From Bathymodiolus brooksi (Eukaryota > Mollusca > Bivalvia > Mytilida > Modiolidae), in contig OY804579.1 in the NCBI GenBank assembly GCA_963680875.1, positions 20,135,804 to 20,199,803 of the forward strand: a stretch of DNA of 64,000 nt, given 5' to 3'. Below, piece after piece: positions 39,101 to 46,099 of this stretch (its first letter is position 1; each line of letters begins with the position of its first letter). The notes below the pieces were generated by a model. It searched no databases, was not told the origin of the DNA, and worked only from the letters and a program-made list of their open reading frames with translations. Position numbers and translations under genes: made by a program.

Positions 39101-40536
39101 AATGACTTTTATTCCAGCTATATCATAGGAAGAACAAATGACTTTTATTCCAGCTATATCATAGGAAGAACAAATGACTTTTATTCAAGTTATATCATAG
39201 GAAGCACAAATGACTTTTATTCCAGCTATATCATAGGAAGAACAAATGACTTTTATTCCAGCTATATCATAGGAAGAACAAATGACTTTTATTCCAGCTA
39301 TATCATAGGAAGAACAACTGACTTTTATTCCAGCTATATCATAGGAAGAACAACTGACTTTTATTCCAGCTATATCATAGGAAGAACAAATGACTTTTAT
39401 TCCAGCTATATCATAGGAAGAACAAATGACTTTTATTCCAGCTATATCATAGGAAGAACAAATGACTTTTATTCCAGCTATATCATAGGAAGAACAAATG
39501 ACTTTTCTATGAGATGATGATGTTCGCTTTGTAAGACCAACAAAGCTAGATTTTAATACAAATGTAGTGATAACTCGTTGGAACTACAATGCTTGTACAT
39601 ATGTCGCTCCACTGGGAACATTATTCTGACTATAAGCCAAGCGGCCGTCTTTTTCTTATTCCTTTAACACTATGTGCCTATATCAATAAACACAAATCAA
39701 ATTCCTTTAAATAAACAACTTAAACAACACAATTTAATTCTTAATATATATTATATATAAACACATGCAATTGATAAAACTGGGGTAATACTAAGAGCTA
39801 TTCAATGATACAATATTCCACCGTCATGATCAAGTTACTTCACTGCCCCCTTCATGTTAAAGCTTAAACAAAAGTAACTCTGGGCCGTCATGGTCGTGAT
39901 TAGATTTATAATTACAAATGTACCTATGCAATCAGTGCCTATCACCACTAACGTTGTGAGTACGAGCCCCGCTCAGGCAAGGTGTACTCGATACAACATT
40001 ATGCGATAAGTTTGTCAGTGACTTGAGACAGGTCGGTGGTTTTCTCCAGGTACTTCGTCTTCCTCCACCAATAAAACTGACAGCCACGATATAATTGAAA
40101 TATTGTTGAAAGTGGCCTTAAATACCATATAACCCTACCCCTATATATATAACATACATGTGTATTATACCTATAGGTGTCGATTTAACTGCATCCAATT
40201 TGACCTGGGGCCAACTTGACATTTGTTTGGAGCCGATTTGATTTGTTACCTTGCAACTGTACCAATATTCTAGGCTGGAGACACAGAGCAGAAAATGTGT
40301 TCGGAAGTCTAATCTCAACGAGATTTAACGACAAATATGAAATAAGGACAAGGTACCTGTGGAACAGGAAAAGTATTTAGGGGGAAACATGTTCTTCTGG
40401 CAGCACCAGGAAGGTGAAAGGGGCGGTTATGTTCATAACAAGGCTAATTCTTACAAATACTTACAGTAGCACCTGCCACAGCATGCACGAGATTGGGAAA
40501 TGTAAACAACTTCTGTAGGGTGGCACTGGCAGTCAT
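8968..40536 (-). CDS. SLC25A17: SLC25A17 orthologue (PMP34-like peroxisomal carrier), whole gene, 9 coding exons
   Basis: Peroxisomal membrane carrier of the mitochondrial carrier family. The vertebrate protein exchanges CoA, FAD, NAD+ and adenine nucleotides across the peroxisomal membrane. Joined minus-strand exons: 40465-40536, 36107-36167, 34637-34703, 19394-19548, 17163-17288, 16082-16230, 13880-13978, 10620-10681, 8968-9115. They total 939 nt, 312 residues plus stop, close to the roughly 307 residues of human PMP34. All introns are GT-AG and all phases agree. The three carrier repeats each keep their signature: PLDTAR (35-40), PLWVVNTR (128-135) and PLQVVQ (234-239). Family-typical strings include [25 protein letters not shown] and LYKGLEAKL. 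Odd: three introns carry minisatellites made from the adjoining splice junction. Seen: exons, junctions, motifs. Known: family function. Inferred: orthology and peroxisomal location. Confidence 0.95.
9180..9392. mobile_element. MITE with AAACCTGTCTAAA inverted ends, in intron 8
   Basis: Starts ATAAAACCTGTCTAAACTGA and ends ...GTTTAGACAGGTTTCACTGTA. The interior has a 31-32-bp unit (GGTTCTGTTTAGGCAGGTTT) in tandem. It resembles the element at 19179-19352 in its end sequence. Confidence 0.6.
9535..9858 (-). repeat. SINE family B copy
   Basis: Minus-strand copy with the tail at the left (CCGCCAAATGAGCAATTG) and the head region near 9830-9858 (GGCAAGCATTACACC). It is followed after about 35 bp by the GGGGCTCACC element. 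Confidence 0.7.
9896..10310. mobile_element. ~415-bp MITE with GGGCTCACC inverted ends
   Basis: Starts GGGGCTCACCAAAACAGGTG and ends CCAAGTGTGGTGAGCCCTG, so GGGCTCACC is inverted at the two ends. A second, shorter copy starts at 14953. Phrases such as AAGGAGCTCCCATGTTCCTG and TTGTGCAGCACG are shared between copies. No coding capacity. Confidence 0.65.
10357..10590 (+). repeat. SINE family A copy next to exon 8
   Basis: Full-length plus-strand copy, so antisense to SLC25A17. Its end (AAAGTGGCATTAAACACC) lies about 35-40 bp from the exon 8 donor. Confidence 0.75.
10620..10681 (-). CDS. SLC25A17: SLC25A17 exon 8 (residues 244-264)
   Basis: A 62-nt exon encoding [20 protein letters not shown] plus two bases of a Lys codon. 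This is the least conserved part of the protein, so the assignment rests mainly on phase (0 in, 2 out), clean junctions (TTTTCAG|TCAGGG, GTCAA|GTAAGT) and position. A SINE ends about 40 bp past the donor. Confidence 0.85.
11140..13925 (-). repeat. 65-bp minisatellite built from the exon 7 / intron 7 junction
   Basis: About 42 tandem copies. Read on the gene strand, each unit is the last 45 nt of exon 7 (…ACCCATTACAGGTTGTACAG, TCTAAATCAAGG) followed by the first 20 nt of intron 7 (GTAGGTACACACTTGACTGT). The copy at the right end is the real exon end and donor. Copies differ mainly at three sites: GTTACATAC against GTCACCTAC, cagtc against cagtt, and single substitutions. Since 65 is not a multiple of three, reading from one copy into the next changes frame. 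The leftmost copies (11090-11160) are degenerate. Confidence 0.93.
13880..13978 (-). CDS. SLC25A17: SLC25A17 exon 7 (residues 211-243), third carrier signature
   Basis: A 99-nt, phase-0 exon encoding [20 protein letters not shown] and [21 protein letters not shown] and TYPLQ.VQS are diagnostic of PMP34. The acceptor is ATTTTCAG|GAACTG and the donor is TCAAGG|GTAGGT. Its last 45 nt plus the first 20 nt of intron 7 are the 65-bp unit repeated about 42 times directly downstream, so every repeat copy carries a donor like the real one. Confidence 0.94.
14178..14432 (-). repeat. SINE family A copy
   Basis: Full minus-strand copy in intron 6, with head at the right end (CATCTGATCACGACCACG) and tail at the left (TTTAATGCCACTTTCAAC). 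Confidence 0.75.
14752..14952 (-). repeat. SINE family A copy lacking its tRNA head
   Basis: The tail and body are intact, but the copy stops at TTTAGTTGTGATAG where the GGGGCTCACC element begins. The insertion or a deletion removed the head. Confidence 0.7.
14953..15300. mobile_element. second copy of the GGGCTCACC MITE
   Basis: Starts TGGGGCTCACCAAACCAGGC and follows the 9896-10310 copy through TTGTGCAGCACGCTTGTTTT to TCTCCCAGATTTTCC. The right inverted end is missing. Confidence 0.6.
15463..15558 (+). repeat. SINE family B tail fragment
   Basis: AAACTAAGTGTGTTGGTCTAG, ACAAAGTACACATCATTACC and TCATCAAGAAGTAACTTGTT match the 3' half of family B, followed directly by a family A SINE. Confidence 0.6.
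15566..15826 (+). repeat. SINE family A copy
   Basis: Plus-strand copy from CCATCGTGGTCGTGATTG to GTGTTAAACACCATAACC, ending in short CCCTAA repeats. Confidence 0.75.
16082..16230 (-). CDS. SLC25A17: SLC25A17 exon 6 (residues 161-210)
   Basis: A 149-nt exon encoding [19 protein letters not shown], then [19 protein letters not shown] and [12 protein letters not shown]. It matches the EG..ALWNGT, NP.IQFM.YE segment of PMP34. The acceptor is TTTTTCAG|ATGGAT and the donor is ACAAAG|GTATCT. A SINE tail fragment sits in the intron about 90 bp upstream (16320-16371). Confidence 0.94.
16320..16371 (+). repeat. SINE family A tail fragment in intron 5
   Basis: Only the tail (GCCACGATATAACTGAAAT to GTGGCATTAAACACCAT) is present, close to the exon 6 acceptor. 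Confidence 0.65.
16904..17050. mobile_element. MITE with CAGTCAAACCTG inverted ends
   Basis: Starts CAGTCAAACCTGTATTAAGA and ends GGGCAGATTTGACTGTATA, with GGTGACCTCTTAA phrases inside. Second member of the family at 3708-3872. Confidence 0.55.
17163..17288 (-). CDS. SLC25A17: SLC25A17 exon 5 (residues 119-161), second carrier signature
   Basis: A 126-nt exon encoding [20 protein letters not shown] and then [30 protein letters not shown] is the second carrier signature, and [16 protein letters not shown] is highly conserved in PMP34. The acceptor is TTTTTAG|GAGTTA and the donor is ATTAG|GTAATT. The exon starts in phase 1 and ends in phase 1. Confidence 0.95.
17829..18045 (-). repeat. SINE family A copy
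   Basis: Minus-strand copy in intron 4 with a shortened middle. Tail at left (AATGACACTTTCAACAATA), head at right (CATATGATCACGACCACAA). Confidence 0.7.
18645..18905 (+). repeat. SINE family A copy with clear box B
   Basis: The head contains GGGTTCGAATCCC, a near-perfect Pol III box B, after GTCGTGATCATATAGTAG. The tail ends GGTGTTCAACACCATAAACC. Confidence 0.8.
19179..19352. mobile_element. MITE with TACAGTGGAACCTG inverted ends
   Basis: Starts ATACAGTGGAACCTGTCTAA and ends AAAGTTCCACTGTA. About 174 bp, in intron 4 some 40 bp from the exon 4 donor. Confidence 0.6.
19394..19548 (-). CDS. SLC25A17: SLC25A17 exon 4 (residues 67-119)
   Basis: A 155-nt exon encoding [20 protein letters not shown] followed by [15 protein letters not shown] and [10 protein letters not shown], a strong match to the second helix and following loop of PMP34. 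The acceptor is AACTTACAG|ATTATC and the donor is GCAG|GTAAGA. The first 58 nt plus the acceptor CAG are repeated about 40 times immediately upstream, so this exon is the live end of the 61-bp array. Confidence 0.95.
19549..21993 (-). repeat. 61-bp minisatellite built from the start of exon 4
   Basis: About 40 tandem copies directly abutting the exon 4 acceptor. On the gene strand each unit is the first 58 nt of exon 4 (ATTATCATTGTACAGAGGGT ... TTGTGTTGTTCTAACTTT) plus CAG. The exon 4 sequence of one copy therefore serves as the pyrimidine-rich tract, with a CTAAC branch-point-like motif, for the next AG. Copies are 95% or more alike by eye and vary at a few sites (ATG/ACG, tagaac/ggaac, GGTAACC against GGCAACC in the true exon). 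61 is not a multiple of three, and in the third frame typical copies contain TAA. Confidence 0.95.
22229..22316 (+). repeat. SINE family B head fragment
   Basis: CTTGGTGGTGTAATGGTTAG and GGTTCAACCCAAAGAC are the box A and box B regions of family B. The copy is cut off by the family C SINE that follows. Confidence 0.6.
22321..22590 (-). repeat. SINE family C copy
   Basis: A different tRNA-derived head (GGATGGCTCAATGAGTTAGG on the minus strand, box B-like GTGGGTTCGCGC) is joined to a tail that resembles family A (TTTTAGTGGTGGAAGAAGCC ... GCCACTTTCAGCAAC). Its head is the seed of the 34-bp array that follows. Confidence 0.75.
22550..23433 (-). repeat. 34-bp minisatellite derived from the SINE family C head
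   Basis: About 26 near-identical copies of CTACAACTACCTAACTCATT GAGCCATCCAGGCC, varying mainly at one base (actcat/acccat/acgcat). On the minus strand each unit contains TGGCTCAATGAG, a good match to the Pol III box A consensus, so the array is a run of about 26 box A-like sequences. Confidence 0.9.
23908..24087 (-). repeat. SINE family A copy, tail missing
   Basis: Body and head are present (ACCCAGAGAAAACCACCGAC to ACGATCATGACCACAACAG). The tail is absent at the left side. Confidence 0.7.
24395..33858. repeat. 9.5-kb satellite array of ~49-bp units in intron 3
   Basis: About 190 units built on AATGATAAAATATTTCATTA, GGTCCTGGCTTGGGACTGGC, ACATAATGC. Length variants are 48 bp (GGATGGGACTGG), 49 bp (GGCTTGGGACTGG) and 50 bp (GGCTTTGGGACTGG). 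Diagnostic variant strings recur at fixed distances of 876 bp (27557 and 28433) and 1564 bp (29605 and 31169; 30143 and 31707; 31023 and 32587), showing higher-order duplication. The open frames on both strands ([21 protein letters not shown]) are by-products of the period. I cannot link the unit to any exon or SINE here. Confidence 0.95.
34248..34589. mobile_element. ~340-bp MITE with ~68-bp inverted ends beside exon 3
   Basis: The left end TATATCACTGGCAGTAAACT GATCGTGGTAACTGCAG and the right end, reversed, TATATCAGTGGCATTAAACT match for about 68 bp, including GATCACAACATGG and GAGGTAGAA. The interior has no open frame. Flanks are AT-rich (TATA/ATAT), so the target duplication cannot be fixed. 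Its right end is about 48 bp from the exon 3 donor. Confidence 0.8.
34637..34703 (-). CDS. SLC25A17: SLC25A17 exon 3 (residues 45-67)
   Basis: A 67-nt exon encoding [11 protein letters not shown] and AEIAKEEGL, the matrix-loop segment after the first signature. It aligns with the VDEKRKSK...EIIKEEGL segment of the vertebrate protein. The acceptor is TTGCAG|TTGATG and the donor is GGCTT|GTATGT. A MITE with long inverted repeats ends about 50 bp inside the following intron. Confidence 0.93.
34704..36106 (-). other. intron 2 of SLC25A17, no element recognised
   Basis: Between exons 3 and 2. AT-rich, no internal repeat array. The part from 35915 is the start of the block duplicated at 49504. Confidence 0.7.
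36107..36167 (-). CDS. SLC25A17: SLC25A17 exon 2 (residues 25-44), first carrier signature
   Basis: A 61-nt exon reading [20 protein letters not shown], with the first carrier motif PLDTAR. The acceptor is ...GATTATAG|GGTAGT and the donor is CAGG|GTATGT. The exon ends in phase 1, and its last G completes the Val codon with exon 3. The acceptor and first 13 nt of this exon are the template of the 50-bp array directly upstream in the gene (36168-36361). An identical second copy of the exon lies at 49696-49756. Confidence 0.93.
36168..36361 (-). repeat. 50-bp minisatellite built from the intron 1 / exon 2 acceptor
   Basis: Four copies abutting exon 2. On the gene strand each unit is 13 nt of exon 2 start (GGTGGTGTTTTTG) followed by 37 nt ending in an acceptor (TTATGTTATATTTTGATTACAG minus its first bases). 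Each copy thus has its own TTTTGATTACAG|GG acceptor like the real TTTTGATTATAG|GG. Confidence 0.9.
36372..36605 (+). repeat. SINE family A copy in intron 1
   Basis: From GGCGTCATGGTCGTGATCGT to CCACAATATAAATGTGGG. The tail is shortened. Its 5' half is also present in duplication copy B (50311-50438). Confidence 0.7.
36688..37210 (+). repeat. SINE family C copy with an internal insertion
   Basis: Head TGGGTGACTCAATGAGTTAG with box B-like GTGGGTTCGCGCC at 36688-36785, and the tail (CCACCACTAAAACTGGTCGC ... GTGGCGTTAAACATC) at about 37085-37210. The 300 bp between is foreign and contains the phrase CCAAGTTTTG twice. Confidence 0.65.
37466..37755 (+). repeat. SINE family B copy
   Basis: From CGCCGGTGGTGTAATAGTTA through ATTCGGAATCAAAATAATG to GATCTAGTACAAAGCAGAC. 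The box B region (GTGAGTATCGAGTACTG) is degenerate. Confidence 0.7.
37756..38910 (-). other. intron 1, AT-rich, nothing recognised
   Basis: Several short open frames but no motif, repeat copy or splice pattern that I can support. Confidence 0.5.
38911..39512. repeat. 36-bp minisatellite grown inside a SINE family B copy
   Basis: About 16 copies of ACAAATGACTTTTATTCCAG CTATATCATAGGAAGA. The unit resembles the minus-strand tail of family B (CCAAATGAGCAATTTTGCAG, CTATGTCATGGTGAGAACA). A SINE B start (TTAACACCAAATGA) lies at 38911, and the rest of the same SINE continues at 39513-39680. 36 is 12 codons, so a plus-strand frame stays open for 210 codons ([12 protein letters not shown] repeats). 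Its SINE origin and intronic position argue against coding. Confidence 0.85.
39513..39680 (-). repeat. remainder of the SINE family B copy
   Basis: ATGAGATGATGATGTTCGCT, CATATGTCGCTCCACTGGGA and ACATTATTCTGACTATAAGC follow family B order on the minus strand, with several gaps. Confidence 0.6.
39882..40138 (+). repeat. SINE family A copy in intron 1
   Basis: From GGGCCGTCATGGTCGTGATT to GTGGCCTTAAATACCATA. Full length with a small insertion in the head. Confidence 0.75.
40465..40536 (-). CDS. SLC25A17: SLC25A17 exon 1 (residues 1-24)
   Basis: Encodes the N-terminus, starting [10 protein letters not shown] and ending LVHAVAGAT, which matches the start of the first transmembrane helix of PMP34. 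The exon is 72 nt, ends in phase 0, and its donor reads ACT|GTAAGT. I chose this ATG because it is the first one upstream of the conserved LVHAVAGA string and gives an N-terminus of the expected length. Confidence 0.9.
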
Positions 40537-41000
40537 TGTGTTTACGGTTATGTCAGGTTTTGATAAAGATGTCATTTGTATCTAACGTTTTTTCCAATAC
40601 AACGATTAAAAAATCGAACAGAAAAATGACCCAGAGGGCAAATATTAGGTTTCTTTACAGATACGTCACTGACGTACATGTACATCTGTTAACGCTATCA
40701 TCTACCAGCAGGGGATCAAAGTAAACGGGGAAGGGAACGTGGTTTTCAAGTTTTGGTTTGTTCTGGTATTTTCCTCCGATAATTGATGGAGCACACCAAC
40801 TTATGCTATTTTATCCTAATTTACTTTACTTTAACTGGTAAGTTATTTGTATCTATGTATCGTCACGGTATGTGTTTTCGTGTGTCATCTGTTTTCGTTT
40901 TATCCATTTCATTTTGATTTCTACAGCACACGCATTATTTTTGACATGTCTTCCGGTTTCTATTTATGGAACATAAACAAGACTACAGCGTGACATCTGT
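40537..41000. promoter_or_regulatory. 5' flank and candidate promoter of SLC25A17
   Basis: Directly upstream of the start codon. It contains an ETS-like CTTCCGGT near 40949. On the plus strand near 40838 a strong donor-like CTG|GTAAGT raises the possibility of a divergent non-coding transcript. No TATA box at a convincing position. Inferred from position. Confidence 0.3.
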
Positions 41001-42110
41001 AATTGTAAAGGATGTTAAAGTTTGCTTTTAAAGACGTAAGTACCAAAAACAGTGAACCTACCTACTGAACCATACTTTTTGTAATGCTAAAAATTTACTT
41101 CATTTATAAAGTAGCTGGGAAAAAATCCAGAAGGGCTATATAAAATTTAACTATGTCGTCTGCCTCTCAGACACCGGCTCTTCCTGTCATGTAACTGTCA
41201 TGGGGTCACTGATCGTACTTGTAAACAAAGGAGCTGACTGAAATGTGCCTGTTTCTTATATAAAATGCATGTCACTTTGCAGTGCATTGTGGTACCAGCA
41301 CTAAAAAAAACATCAAAAGTAAACACAATTTTGAAAGTGGTCATTTTCAAACATTCTGTTATTTTATTTAGATGTAGTATGATTTGGTAGATGGTCAGAA
41401 CCTAACTCGAATAATACTGCGCCCTCTATCGGCACTATCGCTGGATGAGGTTAATATAGCAAAGCGTAATATAACGACTGGATTATTCGGGTTAGCCAGA
41501 ACCATGAAATTTTAAAACCAGCCATTTCCGGATTTTATATTCGTTTCCATCCCGTATATCGGCCCTGTTTTTACTTCACACGAAAACAGATGACGCCATT
41601 TTACTGACAGCAAAAGTTGCCAGATAATCGAGAGTATATTAAAATACAAGAATGGCTTTAAAAACAATCTTATGTACAAAGAAATATTTAACTAGCCATT
41701 CTTTGAAAATTCCAATCGTCATATGAATGAAGGGTTAACACTGTTAATCGCTATATCTGAAAATCGATAATAGCACGAAAACCGATAACACGATGCTATG
41801 TGTTGATGAGAAATAAAGATATACAATATACACGTTTTATTGAAGTGCCTATACCAAGCCAGGAAAGGTTTTTTTTCTAAAAAAATATTCTGATTCCCAA
41901 TGTTGCTGAAAAAAATATTCTGATTTTGGTGGAGGAAAAAAAAATAATCTGATTCAGAGTTTTTGTCAAATATTGTAACTCTTGTGTTGTCCGAATAAAA
42001 TATTCTGAACGAAACAAAAAACCATTTACTTATTTATTTCTATTAATTAATCTTGATCTGCTATTGTTTTGGATGATACGTATATTACATAACTAATTAA
42101 AACTCGTAAT
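41001..42110. other. intergenic, nothing firmly recognised
   Basis: The phrase AAATATTCTGATT recurs three or four times between 41880 and 42005. No supported gene. Confidence 0.4.
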
Positions 42111-42144
42111 TTGATGGAGAGAAAAAACGCTGACTCATTGGAGG

Positions 42145-42384
42145 CACAGGCACTTGGGTCCAGGATTTTTTTTTTTTCGATTTTATCAAAAAAATGTGCA
42201 TCTACAACGTATATGAACCCGTTTGACATGATACATTGTATTAGGAAGATATTAGGAAAATGGGGCATAGTTCATAAAGGTGTTTATTTCACAACGAAGC
42301 ATGTCAAACGGGTTCATATACGTTGTAGATGCACATTTTATTGATAAAATCGAGAAAAAAAAATCCTGGACCCAAGTGCCTGTG
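42145..42384. mobile_element. 240-bp fold-back MITE with 8-bp target duplication (hAT-like)
   Basis: Ends CACAGGCACTTGGGTCCAGG and its reverse complement CCTGGACCCAAGTGCCTGTG; arms are about 88 bp. Flanked on both sides by ATTGGAGG (42137-42144 and 42385-42392), an 8-bp target duplication typical of hAT elements. A decayed hAT transposase lies 1.3 kb away. Confidence 0.85.
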
Positions 42385-42410
42385 ATTGGAGGCTGAAGAT
42401 GGATAGCATG

Positions 42411-42647
42411 ATGGACGCTATTAAAAGCCACAATCCTATAAAAATACAGCAACTTTTCGAAAATGAGCATATTGTCCTACAAAGTATTCCAATGACGTCA
42501 TATTGCAGTGGGTTCGACAAACTATCACAGATTTTAATACCAGATGATCATGCTAACAGGCTGCTGGCAATCACAACAACGGGAGACGGAAATTGTTTGT
42601 ATACTAACATTACGGGTACATGCAGCAACGGGTTCCTGAGAAAATGA
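42411..42647 (+). pseudogene. fragment with an OTU-protease-like start
   Basis: A short open frame (…SMMDAIKSHNPIKIQQLF…) ends in AITTTGDGNCLYTNITGT. The string GDGNCLY resembles the catalytic Asp/Cys motif of OTU cysteine proteases, but no further OTU motif or catalytic His follows before the stop. It could be a broken element-borne OTU gene or an exon without a recognisable partner. The hAT MITE sits just upstream. Confidence 0.35.
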
Positions 42648-43728
42648 AGCTAAATTTAAGCACTAAAATGATGTCTGAATAAATAATGTGATGAAACTTT
42701 AAACCCATATAATTAAATACAAATTAGAAAGCATTAGTAATCAATTTCCTCATTACTTTCTATGTTATTTCATCTTTTTAAAAAAAAATATATTTTAAGG
42801 CCATTTTTCAATTAATTTTGATGAAATTTTCACTGTCAAAAGTATTTGATTTTTTTTTATAATTTGGTATTTGTTTGTTGTCGAATAGTTTCTGAATATT
42901 CAGAATTATTTTAAACACAGATACAAATTATTACGTCACATTTTCCCTATACATTCAACCAAATCTTTTATGTCATATTTTTATGCAATTTTAAAACGGT
43001 ACCATTGCGTTTCAGAAACCAAAAATCGGAAAGGGAATTACACATAAAAACTCCAAATATTTTTCTTTATAAAGGAAAAATTTAATGAAAATTGGTGGAG
43101 GAATGGCTTCAAAATATTTTTTTGAAGAAAGATGAAATAACATAGAAAGTAAGGGGGAATCGGAAATCAGGAATACTTATGTCCATTGACTGTACTAACT
43201 TAACAGTTGCAAGACTACAGAAGAATCACATCCCACCAGATAGGATTGGGAGAAAATGATAATAAAACATGCATTGAAATACTACCAGTCTGAGGAGCTC
43301 CTGAAACCCTACTATAACCCATTTGAAATTGTCCCACATCTCCGTGAAAATATTACAGTTATAACTATTAGTAGTTAACCCCCAACCATTGGCCTAACTA
43401 CCATTGACGCAACGACGCACGTGCGTGCATAAACAAATCAGCAAAAAAATAATAATGTTATATTTTGTAGCAAGATAAACAAATACACCTCTATATTAAC
43501 TAAATGTATACGAGTTTTATTCAAATGCTGTAAATCTGTGCCGTCAAAAGGAAATGTTATATTCAGTGGCTTAAAACGACTCTGTGTCTTCGGTATTCAT
43601 TTTCAAAGGATGCTGTTGATTGCATTTCATTTGTTTTATTTGACAGTAAGGCTAGTAGAGACAATAATTTTGTATCTACACCCTTAAACGACTGATGAAA
43701 CATTCATAACTATATAAAACGACACGAA
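42648..43728. other. AT-rich spacer, nothing recognised
   Basis: Region between the OTU-like fragment and the hAT pseudogene. No supported feature. Confidence 0.4.
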
Positions 43729-45355
43729 GTACTGAGTTCTCATGTAGCTAGTCAACAGAAAGCCGCTCATTTTCTTGATATTAAGTCCAAAACGTCAAAG
43801 ACGGAGTCCATTACTTCAATTCTTTCGTCTCACCGCAAAGAGGATATTGCCAGAAACAAACACATTGTAAAGGAGGTAATCGAAGTATTGATTCTTTATG
43901 GTCGTCAAAATATTGCAATTCTTTGGCATAACAAAGACAAAAGTAATTCCATGGCAATTTTGCCTCATGTGTCCATGAAATACTACAGTATCACCTGGAT
44001 AACACAGTCTCTAATTCGATGAAATAATAAAATAGACATCCCCAGATATACAGAAAAAGATAATCGAAATTAGCGGTGAAATGGTACGTCAAAACATTGT
44101 AAGAGCGTGTAATATCTCCGAATACTTTGCTTTAATTTGTGGTGAAGAACTGATGTATCAACACATGAACAAGTCTCCGTGTGTGTAAGGTTTGTAGAAT
44201 GTACTGGTGGTAGAGTCACTCTTCGAGAGGAATTTCTTGTTTTTCTGAGAGCAAGCGAAAATACTGGTGAAATCGTTTTGAATTGTTTTAGCAAGTATTG
44301 AGAATTTCTTGATAATATGAGAGCACAAGGGTATGATGGAAGAACAAGCATGTCGGGCATTCATAGAGGAGTCCTAGTCATGATTAGGGAACGGATTCCA
44401 ACAGCGCAATGCGTACACTGTAAGGCACATGTGTTAAACTATTGCACATTCGTCATCAGATGTATCAGTAAGTACCATGATGACTACTGTGCAAGAAATC
44501 TCAATCTCCTTCCACTACGCATCTACACTTGCAACTTCTAAAGCTGCATTTCCTGTCATATGATATTTCGCGCCCTAGAGTATTTACAAACCAATGGTGA
44601 CATGCGACCATTTATCTGCCCTTTTGCGAATCTGACTGTATTTTGCCACTAGTGGTTTGCAGTCACATTTCGCACGTTGTTGTTCTGATTGCAGCAATGT
44701 TGCATATCATCTTTTGCGATTTGATAGAGGCTGTGAGTGAATGTCAAATCTTGATTCGATATTTTAAGACTGAGAGAAATGACATTAGTGTTTACAACAC
44801 TTTACATGATGAAGCTGTAGATCTAGTGGAGCAATTTGGTATTGTCTCGTCTAACACGAACAACCGGTAGACAACGAAATTTTGCCAACCCGTAGGTTAC
44901 AGATACCAAGGATTACTGGCGGATTACACTGTATTACCAGTTCCTAGATCACTTGTTGAACGAGTTAAGGGACCATTTGGTGAAAAACGAAGATCGATTT
45001 CTGGCATAGTTATTGACACTGATCAATTTAAACAAACTAAAACACGACAGGAGGATGAATTGCATATTTATGATGCTTATAGAGCAGATTTGCAAAACCC
45101 AGGAAGGGTTTACTCTTGAGTAAACAAAATGGAAAGCAAGGTGGGAACTATATCACAGACCAGGTAACACCAATTCATCTTTGTGAGACATTAGAACTTG
45201 TAAACAAAAAAAAACTTGCATCCGAAAATCTGTTGTATGCTGAAAATTGTGCTGACAATGCCACCCTCACATTCAGCTTCCATTGGATTCTGCAGTTGTA
45301 CACAAGTTTAATAATTCCAGACAAAGACAAATATATTTGCTTTGCTTGTGTCTAA
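43729..45355 (+). pseudogene. decayed hAT-family transposase (P52rIPK/ZMYM1-like)
   Basis: Successive frames carry SSHVASQQKAAHFLDIKSK, RNKHIVKEVIEVLILYGRQ, GEMVRQNIVRACNISEYF, then MRAQGYDGRTSMSGIHRGV and TAQCVHCKAHVLN. The RGQGYDGA.NMSG...YVHC.AH.LN block is the hallmark of hAT proteins of the 52-kDa repressor/ZMYM1 type. Further along come CQILIRYFKTERNDISVYN and AVDLVEQFGIVSS. At least five stops or frameshifts break the frame, and I saw no intact dimerisation domain. It is a fossil of the autonomous partner class for the nearby 240-bp MITE, although a direct link is not shown. Confidence 0.75.
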
Positions 45356-45886
45356 ACATCCATCACATTATTAACATGATTAAAGGATGTCAATAGTAGT
45401 TTTAAATAGATTTTCCTGCTATCTATATAATATATATATTAGATTTTCCAAATTTCATATGGACTTTGCCCCAGTACCCCTATATCTTGAATGGAAAACC
45501 CCAAACCTCCAGTGCGTGCACTTTTGATCACTCGTTCCTACGCCACTGCCAACACACACATAGGTTCTTATCGTTTATGTAATAAAAACTTACGAAGAAT
45601 TTCACAAACAGTACCCAAAGTATATGTAAAAAAAATGATAAAAAGAATTACTGGAAAAATCAAATTAGGCTGTGACAAAAATAATTAATTTATATTGTGA
45701 AGGAATGATTTTACATGTGCACAAAGACAAGACTGATGAGATGAACTTGCAATCCGTTGCAAGAGACTTTTGTTTCAGAGAATATAGACAAAACATTTTT
45801 GGACAATTCAAATAAATTTTGCCAAAGATATCATGTACCAGTGAATTCAATGGTAACCACGGTTAAAGCGATATCCAAAACTCGAA

Positions 45887-45972
45887 ATAGAACGTAGATA
45901 TCAAATTTAGTGCGCGTTTCTGGAATAACCTTCATCAGGTACGTTCAAAATCGAAAGGTTGGAAAGCCAAAT
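45887..45972 (-). repeat. dispersed repeat with hammerhead-like core, copy 1
   Basis: On the minus strand it reads CGTACCTGATGAAGGTTATT CCAGAAACGCGC. A second, longer copy is at 46226-46312. CTGATGA...GAAAC resembles the hammerhead core, but the pairing after GAAA and the cleavage triplet are incomplete. Confidence 0.5.
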
Positions 45973-46099
45973 AATTTAAGAAGTTTTGCGAGCAAGTAAA
46001 CCAAAGGGCCTAAATAGGATCACCAAAATCGGTTAAAGTCACTTATACCCGAGGGAGGAGAACCTTAATTTTAATAATACTTTTATTATTTAGAAACTG

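Noticed and set aside
38885..39517. 210-codon plus-strand frame with 12-residue repeats
   Set aside because: The period is a multiple of three and the unit comes from a SINE tail; antisense in an intron, so coding is unlikely.
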